NCBI RefSeq assembly: GCF_907164575.1
Contig: NZ_CAJQYY010000023.1
Location: 1-64,000 of the forward strand
Reading direction: 5' to 3'
DNA length: 64,000 nt
DNA from: Paraburkholderia gardini
GTDB taxonomy: Bacteria; Pseudomonadota; Gammaproteobacteria; Burkholderiales; Burkholderiaceae
The notes under the pieces were generated by a model that had not been told where the DNA came from, did not search any database, and was given only the letters and a program-made list of their open reading frames with translations. The translations under genes were made by a program, and so were the position numbers. This document shows, piece by piece, positions 1-8,304 of this stretch (position 1 is its first letter; the number at the start of each line of letters is the position of its first letter).

Positions 1-29
1 GCTAAGGCCGACGGCGCGTCGGCCTTAGC
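1..29. terminator. Perfect inverted repeat at the left edge
   Basis: Twelve-base arms (1-12 GCTAAGGCCGAC and 18-29) are exact reverse complements around a 5-base loop. This would form a strong GC-rich hairpin downstream of the minus-strand MFS gene. No T-tract follows on either strand inside the window, so a terminator role is inferred from position and stem strength only. Confidence 0.45.
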
Positions 30-147
30 GGACGAGCGACTGGCCGTTGCACTTCATCAAGAGACGCTCGGTGCGCCGAGCGTCGAGCGGCCGAGTTGGG
101 CCGATTAAAACCAATCATATCGACAACGCTTTCACCGTCTCACGCCG

Positions 148-1536
148 CTAGCAAGCGCCACCCGGCCGCGCCGGCAAACCGGCCGCTTTCAACCCCGAGA
201 TCGCGATCACTATGCCTGCCACCATGACTACGCCTGCCAGTATGACGGCGGTGTGCAGTCCGTTGACTGGATTGCCTGCGGCCCCGGTGATGAGCGACCC
301 GAAGACGCCCACTCCGAGCGCCCCTCCAATTTGGCGCGCCGTGTTCAGCAAACCTGAAGCGATGCCGACCGAACGCGGATCGACATGATCAAGGAGCGCC
401 GTATTGATCGACGGAACGGCCAGCGCGACGCCGACACCGATCGCCAATAACGGCGCGGTAATCGTCAGGTAACTGCTGTTGACCTCGATCACCTCCAGCG
501 ACAGAAAGCCGCCCGCCGCCAGCACCTGCCCGGCGACCATCGGAAGACGATAGCCGAAACGCGACGTGAGGGCGCCCGACGCGAGGTTGGCCACGGTGAC
601 GACGGCGGTCATCGGCAGGAAGGCCAGACCGGTCTCGAGTGGCGTGTATCCTCTTTCGTGCTGGAAGAAGAGGCTCATGGCGAACATCAATCCGTAGTAG
701 CCGAAGTTGAGCGACAGTCCTATCGCCGAACTCACGCTGACCGCCGGTATCTGGAATAGCGAAAGCGGCAGCATCGGTTCCCTTTGCCACGCTTCCACCA
801 GCACGAACAGTGCAGCGGACGCGACAAAACAAACGATGCCCGTGATTACAGCCGGACTTCCCCAGCCCAATCGGCCACTTTCTACGACGGCGAACATCAA
901 CGCCGCAAGCGAAATCACCGCCAGCGTCTGCCCCGCCAGATCGATACGGCGCGTCGCGGTGCGCAGGGTATCGGGCGCATGGGCCAGCGTCAGCCAGATG
1001 CCGGTGACACCGAATGGCACGTTGATCAGAAAGATGCCCGGCCAACCGAAACGGTCGATTAGCAGACCGCCGACGAGTGGACCGGCGCCAAGCGCCAACG
1101 CGGCCGTCCCGGCCCAGATACTCACGGCCTTTGCCCGCGCCAGCGAGTCGGGAAAGGCCGCGCTGAGCAGCGACAGGGACGACGGCACGCATAGCGCCGC
1201 CCCGACACCCTGTACTGTCCGCGCCGCGACAAGCGCGACCGCGCTGGGTGCGAGGCCGCATGCCACCGACGCCAAGGTAAAGACCGCGAAGCCGCCTGCG
1301 AACACGCGCCGCGCGCCCAGCTGGTCGCCGAGCGCGCCTGCGCTGAGCAGAAGCGCAGCGAAGGCGAGCGTGTAGGCGTTAAGCACCCATTCGAGTTCCG
1401 TCGGGCCGACAGAAAAGCTTTGTTGAATCCGCCCGAGTGCGACGTTCACGACCGTGACGTCGAGGCAGATGATGACGAAGCCAAGACTGGCGGCAACCAG
1501 GGCGAGGCGCGGCGAGCGGGTCGATTGTCTGTGCAT
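148..1536 (-). CDS. MFS multidrug exporter, DHA2 (EmrB/QacA) type
   Basis: About 462 residues from the Met at 1536, chosen because it lies just before the first membrane helix; an in-frame Met at 1614 would add 26 residues without hydrophobic character. The protein is almost wholly hydrophobic with many predicted helices, as in 14-helix drug:H+ antiporters. N-terminal helix 1 carries the DHA2-type LDVTVVNVAL stretch, and GALGDQLGARRV is the MFS motif A loop between helices 2 and 3. It is an inner-membrane proton-driven exporter; the substrate cannot be read from the sequence. It is divergent from a LysR regulator at 1664 with about 127 bases between them, a standard local-regulator arrangement. 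Confidence 0.85.
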   Translation of the reverse strand: MHRQSTRSPRLALVAASLGFVIICLDVTVVNVALGRIQQSFSVGPTELEWVLNAYTLAFAALLLSAGALGDQLGARRVFAGGFAVFTLASVACGLAPSAVALVAARTVQGVGAALCVPSSLSLLSAAFPDSLARAKAVSIWAGTAALALGAGPLVGGLLIDRFGWPGIFLINVPFGVTGIWLTLAHAPDTLRTATRRIDLAGQTLAVISLAALMFAVVESGRLGWGSPAVITGIVCFVASAALFVLVEAWQREPMLPLSLFQIPAVSVSSAIGLSLNFGYYGLMFAMSLFFQHERGYTPLETGLAFLPMTAVVTVANLASGALTSRFGYRLPMVAGQVLAAGGFLSLEVIEVNSSYLTITAPLLAIGVGVALAVPSINTALLDHVDPRSVGIASGLLNTARQIGGALGVGVFGSLITGAAGNPVNGLHTAVILAGVVMVAGIVIAISGLKAAGLPARPGGAC

Positions 1537-1629
1537 GATGTGCGATCTGACAGGGCGCGATGCAAACGGGATCGCTTGATCGTGAGCCACGCTGCACTCT
1601 AATACCCCAGTCATTCTTGATAAAGCGTC

Positions 1630-1654
1630 TTAGAATTGGCACAGAATCAACTAA
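1630..1654. promoter_or_regulatory. Possible LysR-type dyad between exporter and regulator
   Basis: TTAG at 1630-1633 and CTAA at 1651-1654 bracket an AT-rich spacer with partial dyad symmetry (ATTG against CAA). It sits 10-35 bases ahead of the LysR start and within the shared divergent region, where an autoregulatory site is expected. The symmetry is imperfect, so confidence is low. Confidence 0.25.
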
Positions 1655-1663
1655 TATTGAGCA

Positions 1664-2584
1664 ATGGACCTTCTCAAAGCGATGACGGTATTTGTGCGCG
1701 TAGTCGAGACCGGTAGCCTGACGGCCGCCGGGCTCGCTTGTGAGCTGTCGCCCACCATGGTCGGCAATCACCTTCAGGCACTGGAAACCAGGCTCGGCAC
1801 CAGGCTCATCCACCGCACCACGCGCAAGCAGCAGATCAGCGCGTTCGGGCAGGCCTACTACGAACGTTGTGTAGAAATTCTCGGTCTCGTCAACGACGCC
1901 GAGCGATTGGCGCTCGATCATCACGGCACTCCGCGCGGGCGGCTGCGCATCACAGCGCCGGTGATCTTCAGCAACGAGTGCCTGATTCCCGCCATCGCGG
2001 ATTACTGCGGGCGCTACCCCGGGGTCCAGTTGGACGTCGTCGCCAGCGATGCGTTGTCGGACCTGATCGAGGACGGTTTCGAAGCGGCAATCCGCATCGG
2101 TGCGCCGGGCACTCCTGACCTCGTTGCGCGTCCTTTGCAGCCGTATCGCCTCATGCTCTGTGCGTCATCCACCTACCTTGACGCGAACGGCATACCGGCG
2201 ACGCCAGAGGACCTTCGCTCTCACCAATGTCTGACCTACGCCTTTCCGCCGCGCTCCGAATTGCACACGGCGCAGCCCGAGTGGACACTATCCGTCCCGA
2301 ACGGACTCGTGAGCGTGCCGGTCGCTGGCCGCCTGAGGATCGACAACGCGGACGCCCTGCGCAGGGCCGTGCTTGCCGGTATGGGGATCGCGATGTTGCC
2401 CTCCATTCTGATCGACGCAGATCTCAAGACAAACCGGTTGATCGAAGTATTGCCCGACCATGCCGCGCCCATACGGCCGATCAACCTGCTCTATCTGCGC
2501 GACCGCCAGATGTCGCCGAAGCTTCGCAGCTTCATCGAATTTGTCACGGAGCGCTTCGGTAGAACCTCCGATGCTCAGCGTTAA
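1664..2584 (+). CDS. LysR-family transcriptional regulator
   Basis: 306 residues, the usual LTTR length. Residues 1-60 form the winged helix-turn-helix (MDLLKAMTVFVRVVETGSLT, then a recognition helix near SPTMVGNHLQALETRLG). From about residue 90 there is a two-lobed periplasmic-binding-like effector domain with GRLRITAP at its start. The DNA-binding region resembles the large LTTR subgroup that controls adjacent transporters or oxidoreductases. It is transcribed away from the MFS exporter at 148-1536, so that exporter is its likely target; the effector is unknown. No strong ribosome-binding site precedes the ATG, but domain alignment supports this start. Confidence 0.88.
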   Translation: MDLLKAMTVFVRVVETGSLTAAGLACELSPTMVGNHLQALETRLGTRLIHRTTRKQQISAFGQAYYERCVEILGLVNDAERLALDHHGTPRGRLRITAPVIFSNECLIPAIADYCGRYPGVQLDVVASDALSDLIEDGFEAAIRIGAPGTPDLVARPLQPYRLMLCASSTYLDANGIPATPEDLRSHQCLTYAFPPRSELHTAQPEWTLSVPNGLVSVPVAGRLRIDNADALRRAVLAGMGIAMLPSILIDADLKTNRLIEVLPDHAAPIRPINLLYLRDRQMSPKLRSFIEFVTERFGRTSDAQR

Positions 2585-3024
2585 AGCTATCGGTGGGGCA
2601 TCAGTCTCGGTGCGGCCATAGAGCATCATTCACCTGAGAGTTCACGCGCACACTCGAACGGCTGGCCTGTTCCAGTAGTCGACCTTGCCCGATCAATCAG
2701 GCTCGTTGTGTCGTCGCCCGACATGAGGCGGTCACGTCGGGCGCTTAATCCTGTTCAACAGCTGCCGTCGAACTGCGCCGAGTTCTATCGTCTCGTTCAG
2801 CGATACAATTGGGCGGGCCTCGATGTAGCCCGTTCCAGGCGCTGCAAACGATGGAACGGTCGCTACTCGCTAGATCCGTGGTTCGGAAGTGTTGTGCTGA
2901 CACGGAATGCCGTGTCCCGTGGAAGACAAACAAAACGACCTGACTGAGAGGCGTGGGTCATGTGCGTTCGGTACGCTGTGTGGCGCCTTGCAATCGCGCG
3001 GGCAAATGGCGAGGTCGCTTGACA
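2585..3024. other. Non-coding stretch, no feature recognised
   Basis: About 440 bases between the LysR gene and the barrel gene. I see no convincing coding frame, tRNA or long inverted repeat. Reading frames here are short, arginine-rich and on both strands, typical of chance ORFs in GC-rich DNA. It presumably carries the promoter of the downstream barrel gene, but no clear -35/-10 pair stands out. Confidence 0.4.
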
Positions 3025-4011
3025 ATGCCTGCACTCCGGATGCATTGGACCTGCCGCGCATCGTGGGCGTGCGCCGCTCTGGCGTTCACCCTGTTGCCCC
3101 GCCCGTCGAATGCGCAGGCCGCGCCGAGCCAATCGACGAGCACTACTGTGATCGGTGGCAATGTGAAGCAGCACGCGAACGCCGTGCTCGCGATCATGAC
3201 CTACACGACGGTCCCCGACGTTACCACCAGTAACCTGTCGGTCAACAGCGGTACCACCGGTAATCCCGGTTTTGGCCAGACGCAGTTTGGCGGCGGCTTC
3301 ACGATCAGCAAATCCTTTCCGTTGTACCTTGAAGGGACGCTTGCCTACAGCCGTTACGATCCGATCTTTATCGCTACGGACGGCGCCGAGCAGCGTGCGA
3401 TCCCGACTAAATGGAACACTTTCAGTAGCACGGTCGGCGTCGGCTGGGATTTCCGGATCACGGATGAACTGGTGTTCCGTCCAATCCTGAACGGTACGAT
3501 TGGACGTGTCTCAAGCGATCTGAAGGTGGGGCAGTCGATCTTCAATCACGTCACTGACAGCAATCTGAAGTTCCTCGAGAATGGCTCGCTGGACGCGTAC
3601 GGCTACGGTGGATCACTAATGCTCGACTACGAGCACTACCGCGAAAACTACGAAATCGATGCCGAATTGCGTGCCACCGACATCTACCTTCGCAGCTTCG
3701 GCGCTTCGTCGGAGGCTGTTCAGGGTTCGGCCACGGCGCAGCAAGTGAGCCTGTGGACACGCTGGCGAGCGCCTACCGGCTGGCACGCGCTGGACCGGCC
3801 GATCCGCTATGTGCTGGAAGCCGCTTATTCGCACTATTTGGGCGACAGCGCCGGCGTGCTGGGGTTCAACGACCTCACGTCGTTGGGAGTCGGGCTTGAA
3901 CTCGATAGCAGCAAGTATCCCGTCATCATCACTCGCACGCGCGCGATGGTGCGATACGTCTTCGGTCACAACGTCCACGGCGTGTCGTTCGGGTTTGCAA
4001 TGAGTTTCTAG
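3025..4011 (+). CDS. Outer-membrane beta-barrel protein, solitary autotransporter-barrel-like
   Basis: About 328 residues from the ATG at 3025, chosen so that a signal peptide follows directly (Arg, then a hydrophobic ACAALAFTLL core, then a cleavage-like SNAQA site). The mature part has alternating polar and aromatic residues, many Tyr/Trp girdle positions and repeated Gly, and ends in GFAMSF. The terminal Phe is the outer-membrane barrel insertion signal read by the BAM complex. No passenger domain is present, so this would be a lone barrel of about 12 strands, resembling solitary autotransporter-type barrels. Function is unknown; it stands alone between two LysR genes. Confidence 0.7.
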   Translation: MPALRMHWTCRASWACAALAFTLLPRPSNAQAAPSQSTSTTVIGGNVKQHANAVLAIMTYTTVPDVTTSNLSVNSGTTGNPGFGQTQFGGGFTISKSFPLYLEGTLAYSRYDPIFIATDGAEQRAIPTKWNTFSSTVGVGWDFRITDELVFRPILNGTIGRVSSDLKVGQSIFNHVTDSNLKFLENGSLDAYGYGGSLMLDYEHYRENYEIDAELRATDIYLRSFGASSEAVQGSATAQQVSLWTRWRAPTGWHALDRPIRYVLEAAYSHYLGDSAGVLGFNDLTSLGVGLELDSSKYPVIITRTRAMVRYVFGHNVHGVSFGFAMSF

Positions 4012-4191
4012 CTCTTCCGGACCGCCGCTCCCCAGATTCTGGTTTGCTCGCTAGCGCCTGGCTGTTTCCTCGCAAAGCAGGCATGTCCCAAGCCCTGTCG
4101 TGCGCCGTCCGGCGTCGGCCACGAACGGATGCTTCCAGGACGGCTCTTTCCGGCACAAGATGCGCCGGGGCAACCAGCGTGCGTCCATTAC

Positions 4192-5109
4192 CTAGACGGC
4201 GTATCGGATGATGCTCTGATCTTGAACGTTTGCGACCAACTCGTCGGCACGAGATAAAAGCCGAAGGAGCAGTGGAGTTGTATTCGCACTGTTGTATCCC
4301 AGGACGAGATCAATCGTCGGAGGCACGCCGTCAAGCGCCCGGGCAACAACATTCGGTGTCAGCATATTTTGCGCATACAGCGGGATAAGCGTAACGCCAC
4401 CCGTGGACGTGACGAGCGACATTGCCGACGGCAGGTTCTCGCCTTCGTACCCCGCCTTGAGCGTGATCCCGACTTTCGATGCGTAATCCTGAATCACGGA
4501 TTTCAATACCGGAGACGTCCTCGACGAACTGACGTAAATTTCGCGGGAAAGATCCTGCGGCCGGATCTTTTTGCGTGACGTCAGGCGATGGTCCGCCGGC
4601 AGCACGGCGATCAGAGGCTCCTTTGCCAGGAATTTGAAGGACAGGCCAACGGTCTGTATCTCCGGGCGAAGAAATGCAACGTCCAGCTTCCCTCGCATCA
4701 GCCCAAGAGCAAGTTCCGGGGAGGATTGACTGCACAACGTGATTTCGGCCTCGGGTGCCTCCTCCCGGAGGATGCGTAGCGCATGGGGTAGCCATACAAC
4801 TTCCTGTCCGGCAAGGAAACCCATGGCCAGGACAGGCTTTTCCGGCTGCTCCGCGCGTCGCGCGCCGTCAGTAGCTGCTTCAACTTGCAAGAGCGCCAGG
4901 CGTGCGTGATCAAGGAAAATTTTCCCGGCGGCTGTGAGCGCCACGCCACGTGCCTGGCGCTCCAGCAACTTCACACCGATTTCGGATTCCAGATCGCGAA
5001 TCTGCCGGCTCAACGACGGCTGCGACGTGTGCAGTCGCCGCTGAGCGGCCGTCAACAGGCTACCTTCCTCCGCAACGGCAATGAAATAGCGCAAATGTCG
5101 AAGTTCCAT
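4192..5109 (-). CDS. LysR-family transcriptional regulator
   Basis: 305 residues. The N-terminal MELRHLRYFIAVAEEGSLLT and TSQPSLSRQIRDLESEIG stretches are a textbook LTTR winged helix, closest to the CatR/BenM/CbbR-like subgroup. The effector domain begins near residue 90 (LAMGFLAGQEV) and includes the conserved GGVTLIPLYAQ motif near the C terminus. It is divergent from an alpha/beta hydrolase gene 148 bases away, with a palindromic T-N11-A site in between, so it very likely controls that gene and itself. The effector may be an aromatic or other small carboxylate, judging only by subgroup. Confidence 0.9.
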   Translation of the reverse strand: MELRHLRYFIAVAEEGSLLTAAQRRLHTSQPSLSRQIRDLESEIGVKLLERQARGVALTAAGKIFLDHARLALLQVEAATDGARRAEQPEKPVLAMGFLAGQEVVWLPHALRILREEAPEAEITLCSQSSPELALGLMRGKLDVAFLRPEIQTVGLSFKFLAKEPLIAVLPADHRLTSRKKIRPQDLSREIYVSSSRTSPVLKSVIQDYASKVGITLKAGYEGENLPSAMSLVTSTGGVTLIPLYAQNMLTPNVVARALDGVPPTIDLVLGYNSANTTPLLLRLLSRADELVANVQDQSIIRYAV

Positions 5110-5120
5110 CGGATCTCCGG

Positions 5121-5137
5121 TATACCTTCAAGGCATA
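5121..5137. promoter_or_regulatory. LysR box (T-N11-A palindrome)
   Basis: TATACCTTCAAGGCATA has arms TATACCTT and AAGGCATA that are reverse complements at 7 of 8 positions around one central base. The core TACCTTCAAGGCA is an exact T-N11-A. It lies 12 bases upstream of the LysR start and about 120 bases upstream of the divergent hydrolase, the expected place for a primary LTTR binding site giving autorepression and divergent activation. Confidence 0.6.
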
Positions 5138-5257
5138 GGTTGAATCATACAAAGTCTTTGTCATCGAGGGAACGGACACCTATCGTTGCAGTAGCCCATC
5201 GGTGCACCGACGGGCGCACCCCAGTCAAACCGGTCGAATCTAAAAAGGAGAAGGCAA

Positions 5258-5962
5258 ATGTCTATAGATTCCAAGCCCAGCATCGTGTTCTGCCATGGCA
5301 TTTGGGCCGATGGCTCGTGCTTCAGCAAGGTAATCCCCGCATTGCAGGCGGACGGGCACGAGGTAATCGCGGTCCAATATGGCCTTGACTCATTCGAAGA
5401 AGATGTCGCGACAGTGAAGCGCACGCTGAACCGCGTCGGCGGCAGCCCCGTCATCCTCGTAGGGCATTCCTACGGCGGCGCTACCATCACGGCCGCAGGG
5501 GTCGATGACCGCGTGGCGGGCCTGGTCTATATCGCAGCGGTCGCCCCGGATGCCGGCGAAACCGTGCAGAACCAGCTCGACAAGTATCCATCGGACATTT
5601 TCTCGCGCGTTGAAGTGGCAGACGGGCGAGCCTGGATGCTCCCGAACGGCACTGAGTTCTTCGCTGGAGACCTCTCCTCGGCAGAGCAGAAGCTCGTCTG
5701 GGCTACCCATTACGCTCCCGTCTTCGATCTGTTCCAGCAACAGAAACTCGGCGCGAATGACATCGCATGGAAGTCGAAGCCGAGTTGGTATGTTCTGGCG
5801 ACGCAAGACCACACTGTGCATCCCGACCTGCAACGGTGGGTCTCGAAGCGCATGGGGGCGACCGTCACCGAGGTGGCAAGCAGCCACGTGCCGATGCTGT
5901 CCCAGCCGAATGTTGTCCTCGACGTAATCCGCAAGGCGGCCGCAGCTGTTCAGAACGGGTGA
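5258..5962 (+). CDS. Alpha/beta-fold hydrolase (esterase-like, EstC/salicylate esterase type)
   Basis: 234 residues with a good AAGGAG ribosome-binding site before the ATG. The nucleophile elbow GHSYGG places Ser71; Asp184 in ATQDHTV and His210 in SSHVPML complete a credible catalytic triad. The oxyanion region is the FCHGIWADGS loop near the N terminus. There is no signal peptide, so it is cytoplasmic. Short hydrolases of this shape act on small esters or lactones; the actual substrate is not visible. It is divergent from and probably regulated by the LysR gene at 4192-5109. A short frame starts 2 bases after its stop and runs into an IS end, suggesting the original operon was longer. Confidence 0.85.
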   Translation: MSIDSKPSIVFCHGIWADGSCFSKVIPALQADGHEVIAVQYGLDSFEEDVATVKRTLNRVGGSPVILVGHSYGGATITAAGVDDRVAGLVYIAAVAPDAGETVQNQLDKYPSDIFSRVEVADGRAWMLPNGTEFFAGDLSSAEQKLVWATHYAPVFDLFQQQKLGANDIAWKSKPSWYVLATQDHTVHPDLQRWVSKRMGATVTEVASSHVPMLSQPNVVLDVIRKAAAAVQNG

Positions 5963-5964
5963 CG

Positions 5965-6195
5965 ATGGCCGATATTCTCGGCACAGCTGCCAGGCTGGAT
6001 CGAGCGTGCCCGCAGGTCGCCGGGCCATTCCATGTCGACGGACCTCCGCTACCTGACAGTCAAGCGGCGATGACGGCTTTCGGGCGAATCGATTTCGGCG
6101 ACCGAAGTCTGCTATGCCATGAGCGGACGTACCTGTTTTGCCGATGCAATGGCTCCTCAGGGTCGAGGCTGTGTGAAAACGCATTGATCGCCTAA
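5965..6195 (+). pseudogene. Truncated reading frame cut by an IS end (uncertain)
   Basis: An ATG sits 2 bases after the hydrolase stop, an arrangement typical of translational coupling. It opens a 76-codon frame starting MADILGTAARLD and containing GPFHVDGPPLPD. The frame continues into the terminal sequence of the IS remnant and ends there, so the native C terminus is missing. The GPFHV-type stretch is reminiscent of intradiol dioxygenases, but the match is too short to claim. Either a gene broken by IS insertion or chance coding potential. Confidence 0.25.
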
Positions 6196-6898
6196 ACCGA
6201 ATCAACGCATTCAAGACGGGTGATTCATGAAGCGATTCGTTGAAGGCGAAGACCGCAAGCAGGTAACGCTGTTGCCCGAATGCCTTGATGATTTCGTCGC
6301 CGAGGATAACCCGGTGAGAATCATCGAGGCCTTCGTCGAAGAACTCGAACTGGAATCGATGGGCTTTGATGGCGTCACACCATCGACGACCAGTCGCCCC
6401 TCCTACCATCCGGGCGTCTTGTTGAAGATATACATCTACGGCTACCTCAACCGGATTCAATCGAGTCGTCGCCTTGAGCGTGAATGTCAGCGCAATATCG
6501 AACTGATGTGGCTCACGGGTCGTCTGGTGCCTGACTTCAAGACCATAGCCGACTTTCGGCGGGGCAACGGTACAGGCATCCTCAACGTCTGCCGCCGGTT
6601 TGTCGTTCTGTGCCGTGATCTCAAGCTGTTCTCGCAAGCGCTGGTTGCCATTGATGGAAGCAAGTTCAAGGCGTCGAACACCCGCGACCGCAACTTCACG
6701 ACGGGCAAGATCGACAAGCGGTAGCAACAGATTGAGGAAAGCATCCAGCGCTACCGGAGTGCGCTGGAAACGGCTGACCGGACGCAGCCACCCGAGCGTG
6801 AAGCGAAGACAACCCGGCTGCAAGAGAAGATCGGGCAATTGCGCGATCAAATGCGTCGCTTCGGCTGTCATGACAGCGCGCTTTTCAAAGTCTGCTAG
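6163..6898 (+). mobile_element. IS1182-type insertion sequence remnant, 3' part lost
   Basis: GAGGCTGTGTGAAAACGC near 6165-6182 matches the style of IS1182-family terminal repeats and lies about 45 bases ahead of a transposase start. The transposase reading runs to about 6857 and then loses similarity to the family; there is no right terminal repeat before the next gene. Only the left half of the element therefore survives. The right border is estimated from where the protein stops looking like a transposase. Confidence 0.65.
6227..6898 (+). pseudogene. IS1182-family transposase, nonsense-mutated and truncated
   Basis: The N-terminal 165 codons read MKRFVEGEDRKQVTLLPECL, YHPGVLLKIYIYGYLN, RNIELMWLTG and LVAIDGSKFKASN, all hallmark IS1182-family transposase stretches (DUF772-type N-terminal domain; the Asp of IDGSKFK is the first DDE residue). 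A TAG at 6722-6724 interrupts it. The same frame continues with family-like coiled-coil sequence (QQIEESIQRY through EKIGQLRDQMRR) to about 6857, then diverges and stops at 6896-6898. Intact members are roughly 450-500 residues, so the second half of the catalytic core is absent and the copy cannot transpose on its own. Confidence 0.85.
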
Positions 6899-8304
6899 AC
6901 CTCGCTACCGGCCGTGCCTGCCGGCTCAGCGTTACGGCCTTCCCCAGCGGCTTTTTCTTCTTCACGCCATTGCTGCCGCGAGCGATACATCCGTCGCAGC
7001 GCGAGCCGCGCCATCTTGCCCCAGCCGGAAGGACGCGGATCGGCCAGCATGCTGAGCGCGCGTGCGTAATCGAGCGTGAGGCCGGGCGTCCACGCCATCG
7101 TCGTCGCGCGCTTGCGGATCTGCGCCGCGATCCAGAGTTCGGGCGTGGTCAGCACGCGCACGAACGGCCGCCAGCCGCCCGCGCGTTGCCAGACGCGTGC
7201 CGATGCGCCCTCGATGGCCGCTTCCAGCGCGCGCGAAACCGTGCTCGAGCAATTCCGGTGGGTCAGGTTGTAGGTGGCGTCCTGGCGATACGTTTCCCAG
7301 AACCGGCGCAGCCGCTCGGGATCGTAATTGCGGATACGGACCTGAACCGTGGATGGACACCACGCGTTCGATTCCGTCGCGTAGTCGGGCTGAAACACGC
7401 CGGGCACGTCGTTCTCGCGCGTGGCGCGCAGGATGCGGGTGAAGTCTTCGGGCGAGCGGTCGATCTCCACACCCGGATACAGGCTGATATAGACGCCTTC
7501 CGGCGATTCGAGCGCGGCGTGCCCCGTCGAGATCACGCCGTTGCGGTCCACGGCGGCAATGTACCGGTCGACGATCAACTGGCGCCGCGCTTCGGATTTC
7601 GACGATCCGACCGGCGTCCACACGTGAACCGTCAATGCGGGTTCGCCGGGCGCGGGCGGTCCGTCCCATTCGACGACGCCGCGTTTTTGCCGCTCGCGCG
7701 GCGTCGCGCTCGCCACCTGCGCGGCAGCTTCGCGTCCCACGGCCGGGTTCGCGGCGAGCCGCCGTACGCGTGCGGCGAGCAGGATCATGTTCCAGCCGCC
7801 AAACATCAGGCCGAGCCCGAGACAATACGGCACGGTGCCCACGTACCAGGTCGGAAACGGCTGGTAGAAAAAGATCGCAAGCGCGATTTCGACGATGCCG
7901 CCCGCCATCGCGAGACGCCACGTGCGAAAGCGTACGATCTTCGCGGACACGATCTGCAGCAGGCCGTCAGCGAGAAAGAGCGTGCCGAAGATCATCGAGA
8001 GGATGAAGTTGCCGTGATGATGGCCGCCGAGAATCAGGAGCGCCGCGGTGCTGAACGCCGCGCCTTTCACATGGCGCAGCGTGCGCTGGCCGCCCATCCC
8101 CGTCCACGCGACGGCGAGCGTCGCGAGGCCCTCCGCGAGGAGCAGCAGCGCAAACGGCGTGATCGGGAAATACAGCGCGCCATCGAGCGCATCGATGAAG
8201 ACGAAGATGCCGACGATCGCGCTGATCCAGCCCACCGCCATTAACGGCCGCCAGCGCGTGCGCAGATAATCGACGCCCAGCAGGATCATCACCAGCCGAA
8301 CCAT
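6895..8304 (-). CDS. HdeD-like membrane protein fused to a putative permuted papain-like domain
   Basis: 469 residues; a GGAG site lies 7 bases before the start. Residues 1-180 hold about six hydrophobic helices in short hairpins, as in HdeD/DUF308 acid-resistance membrane proteins. Residues 205-430 are soluble: His262 in STGHAALESPEG and Cys352 in THRNCSSTVSRAL follow the His-then-Cys order of circularly permuted papain-fold proteins (LRAT/YiiX-like, DUF4105-like), where a Cys in an NC motif starts a helix. The C terminus is basic, then Glu-rich. It is probably an inner-membrane enzyme or stress protein with a cytosolic thiol-hydrolase-like domain; the domain assignment is inferred from motif order only. 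Its stop overlaps the stop of the convergent transposase remnant. Confidence 0.65.
   Translation of the reverse strand: MVRLVMILLGVDYLRTRWRPLMAVGWISAIVGIFVFIDALDGALYFPITPFALLLLAEGLATLAVAWTGMGGQRTLRHVKGAAFSTAALLILGGHHHGNFILSMIFGTLFLADGLLQIVSAKIVRFRTWRLAMAGGIVEIALAIFFYQPFPTWYVGTVPYCLGLGLMFGGWNMILLAARVRRLAANPAVGREAAAQVASATPRERQKRGVVEWDGPPAPGEPALTVHVWTPVGSSKSEARRQLIVDRYIAAVDRNGVISTGHAALESPEGVYISLYPGVEIDRSPEDFTRILRATRENDVPGVFQPDYATESNAWCPSTVQVRIRNYDPERLRRFWETYRQDATYNLTHRNCSSTVSRALEAAIEGASARVWQRAGGWRPFVRVLTTPELWIAAQIRKRATTMAWTPGLTLDYARALSMLADPRPSGWGKMARLALRRMYRSRQQWREEEKAAGEGRNAEPAGTAGSEV

Noticed and set aside
5390..6871. 493-codon minus-strand frame spanning the hydrolase and the IS remnant
   Set aside because: It crosses two unrelated elements of different origin and has no recognisable motifs; the plus-strand hydrolase triad and transposase signatures are clear.
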